DNA of 5,774 nt from Pseudomonadota bacterium (GTDB lineage Bacteria > Pseudomonadota > Alphaproteobacteria > Acetobacterales > Acetobacteraceae): contig JAJXSZ010000197.1 in assembly GCA_021784255.1 (NCBI GenBank), positions 1-5,774 of the forward strand, given 5' to 3'. Positions 5,305 to 5,774 of the stretch are shown piece by piece. A program made the position numbers and the translations under genes. The notes below the pieces were generated by a model. That model did no database searches. It saw only the letters and a list, made by a program, of their open reading frames with translations, and was not told where the DNA came from. Within the stretch, counting starts at the first letter, position 1. Each line of letters opens with the position of its first letter.

Positions 5305-5774
5305 TGCACTTCCATTACGATTTCCGTGCCTTCCGCATACAGGCTTTCGACCACGTCGCGCCGCGCCGCGAGTACCGCCGCCTGGTTTACCGAGCCCTTG
5401 TCCGTGACCTCGCCGGCATCGATCGACAGCGCCGGCCACAGCAGTGCGGCCCGCACCACGCGTCGGGAACTGCCGGTGGCGGCCGCCGCGAGGGCGCGCA
5501 GGCGCGCGGCAATGTCATCGCGCGCTCCCGGCGCACGCGCCGCCGCATCCGGAACGATCAGCACGCGCACATCGTCACGGTCGGCGCCGGCCACGACGAC
5601 GTCGCGCGCGTATGGCGCGAGCGCGCGGACGAGGTCGGCGCGCAGCGGGCCGACGCTGACCCAGGTGCCTGTGGCCAGCTTGAAATCCTCCGAAACGCGG
5701 CCATCGAAACGAAACCCGAGCTCGGGGCGCGCCGGATCGACGAAACTGAGCGCATCGCCGAGCTGATAGAAGCC
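5301..5774 (-). CDS. fcs: Feruloyl-CoA synthase-like AMP-forming acyl-CoA ligase, C-terminal part
   Basis: This is the last 157 residues of an ANL-superfamily ligase; the N-terminal three quarters of a roughly 600-residue protein lie beyond the window. These enzymes activate a carboxylic acid with ATP to an acyl-AMP and then to the CoA thioester. The visible part starts at GFYQLGD (the ribose-binding Asp of the (T)GD motif), followed by FRFDGRVSEDFKLATGTWVSVGPLRADLV, the hinge and start of the mobile C-terminal domain. Near the end, SIDAGEVTDKGSVNQAAVL contains the likely A10 catalytic Lys (codon 5397-5399 on the reverse strand). The SEDFKLATGTWVSVGPLR and TDKGSxNQ wording is typical of the feruloyl-CoA synthase group rather than fatty acyl or acetate ligases. 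The frame is open to the edge; the ATG at 5594 is internal. It is the first visible gene of the operon and overlaps the thiolase by ATGA. The actual acid could be ferulate, coumarate, cinnamate or a related compound. Confidence 0.88.
   Translation of the reverse strand, partial: GFYQLGDALSFVDPARPELGFRFDGRVSEDFKLATGTWVSVGPLRADLVRALAPYARDVVVAGADRDDVRVLIVPDAAARAPGARDDIAARLRALAAAATGSSRRVVRAALLWPALSIDAGEVTDKGSVNQAAVLAARRDVVESLYAEGTEIVMEVQ

Noticed and set aside
5305..5439. Possible 45-residue N-terminal extension of the thiolase
   Set aside because: It overlaps the ligase C-terminus in another frame, is Gly/Arg-rich with no family match, and the ATGA overlap at 5301-5304 gives a normal thiolase N-terminus.
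1..5774. CRISPR array, tRNA/rRNA, insertion sequence or toxin-antitoxin genes
   Set aside because: No regularly spaced repeats, cloverleaf arms, transposase motifs or terminal inverted repeats were seen; the window is almost fully occupied by metabolic and redox genes.

Overview
The window is strongly G+C-rich, with G or C in nearly every third codon position. It carries two tightly packed gene blocks that converge on each other. The gene content (SHP-type cytochrome c, diheme DHC cytochromes, a cytochrome b561-type membrane protein, and a CoA-dependent aromatic or acyl degradation cluster) suggests a metabolically versatile, high-GC Gram-negative bacterium, most likely a proteobacterium. The genus cannot be told from the sequence.

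Positions 1-533 (+) hold the C-terminal three quarters of a short-chain dehydrogenase/reductase (SDR) whose start lies outside the window. The gap at 534-695 has no convincing gene. It contains an 8-bp hairpin (557-583) that may end SDR transcription, and a perfect (GGGC)4 tract (622-637) that is a textbook G-quadruplex motif and can also pair with a downstream GCCCGC.

Positions 696-2847 (+) form a three-gene redox module joined by two ATGA start/stop overlaps. First is a cytochrome b561-like membrane protein fused at its C-terminus to a diheme cytochrome c (DHC) domain. Second is a periplasmic SHP (sphaeroides heme protein, DUF1924). Third is a free-standing periplasmic DHC homologous to the fused domain. 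The inferred role is electron transfer from the quinol pool through b hemes and DHC hemes to SHP, a c-type heme protein known to bind O2 and other small ligands in its reduced form. The second DHC copy is the unusual part.

Positions 5774-2854 (-) form a four-gene catabolic operon, in transcription order: the C-terminal part of a feruloyl-CoA synthase-like AMP-forming ligase, a thiolase, an HSD10-like 3-hydroxyacyl-CoA dehydrogenase, and a 4-hydroxybenzoyl-CoA thioesterase-like hotdog protein. The first three genes are linked by ATGA overlaps, and the fourth follows after 10 nt. Together they fit CoA-dependent beta-oxidative shortening of a phenylpropanoid (cinnamate, coumarate or ferulate type) side chain: activation, (hydration not encoded here), oxidation of the 3-hydroxyacyl-CoA, thiolysis to an aroyl-CoA plus acetyl-CoA, and hydrolysis to the aromatic acid. 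The substrate is inferred.

The two blocks meet with 6 nt between opposing stop codons, inside an inverted repeat. No tRNA, rRNA, CRISPR array or mobile element was seen.
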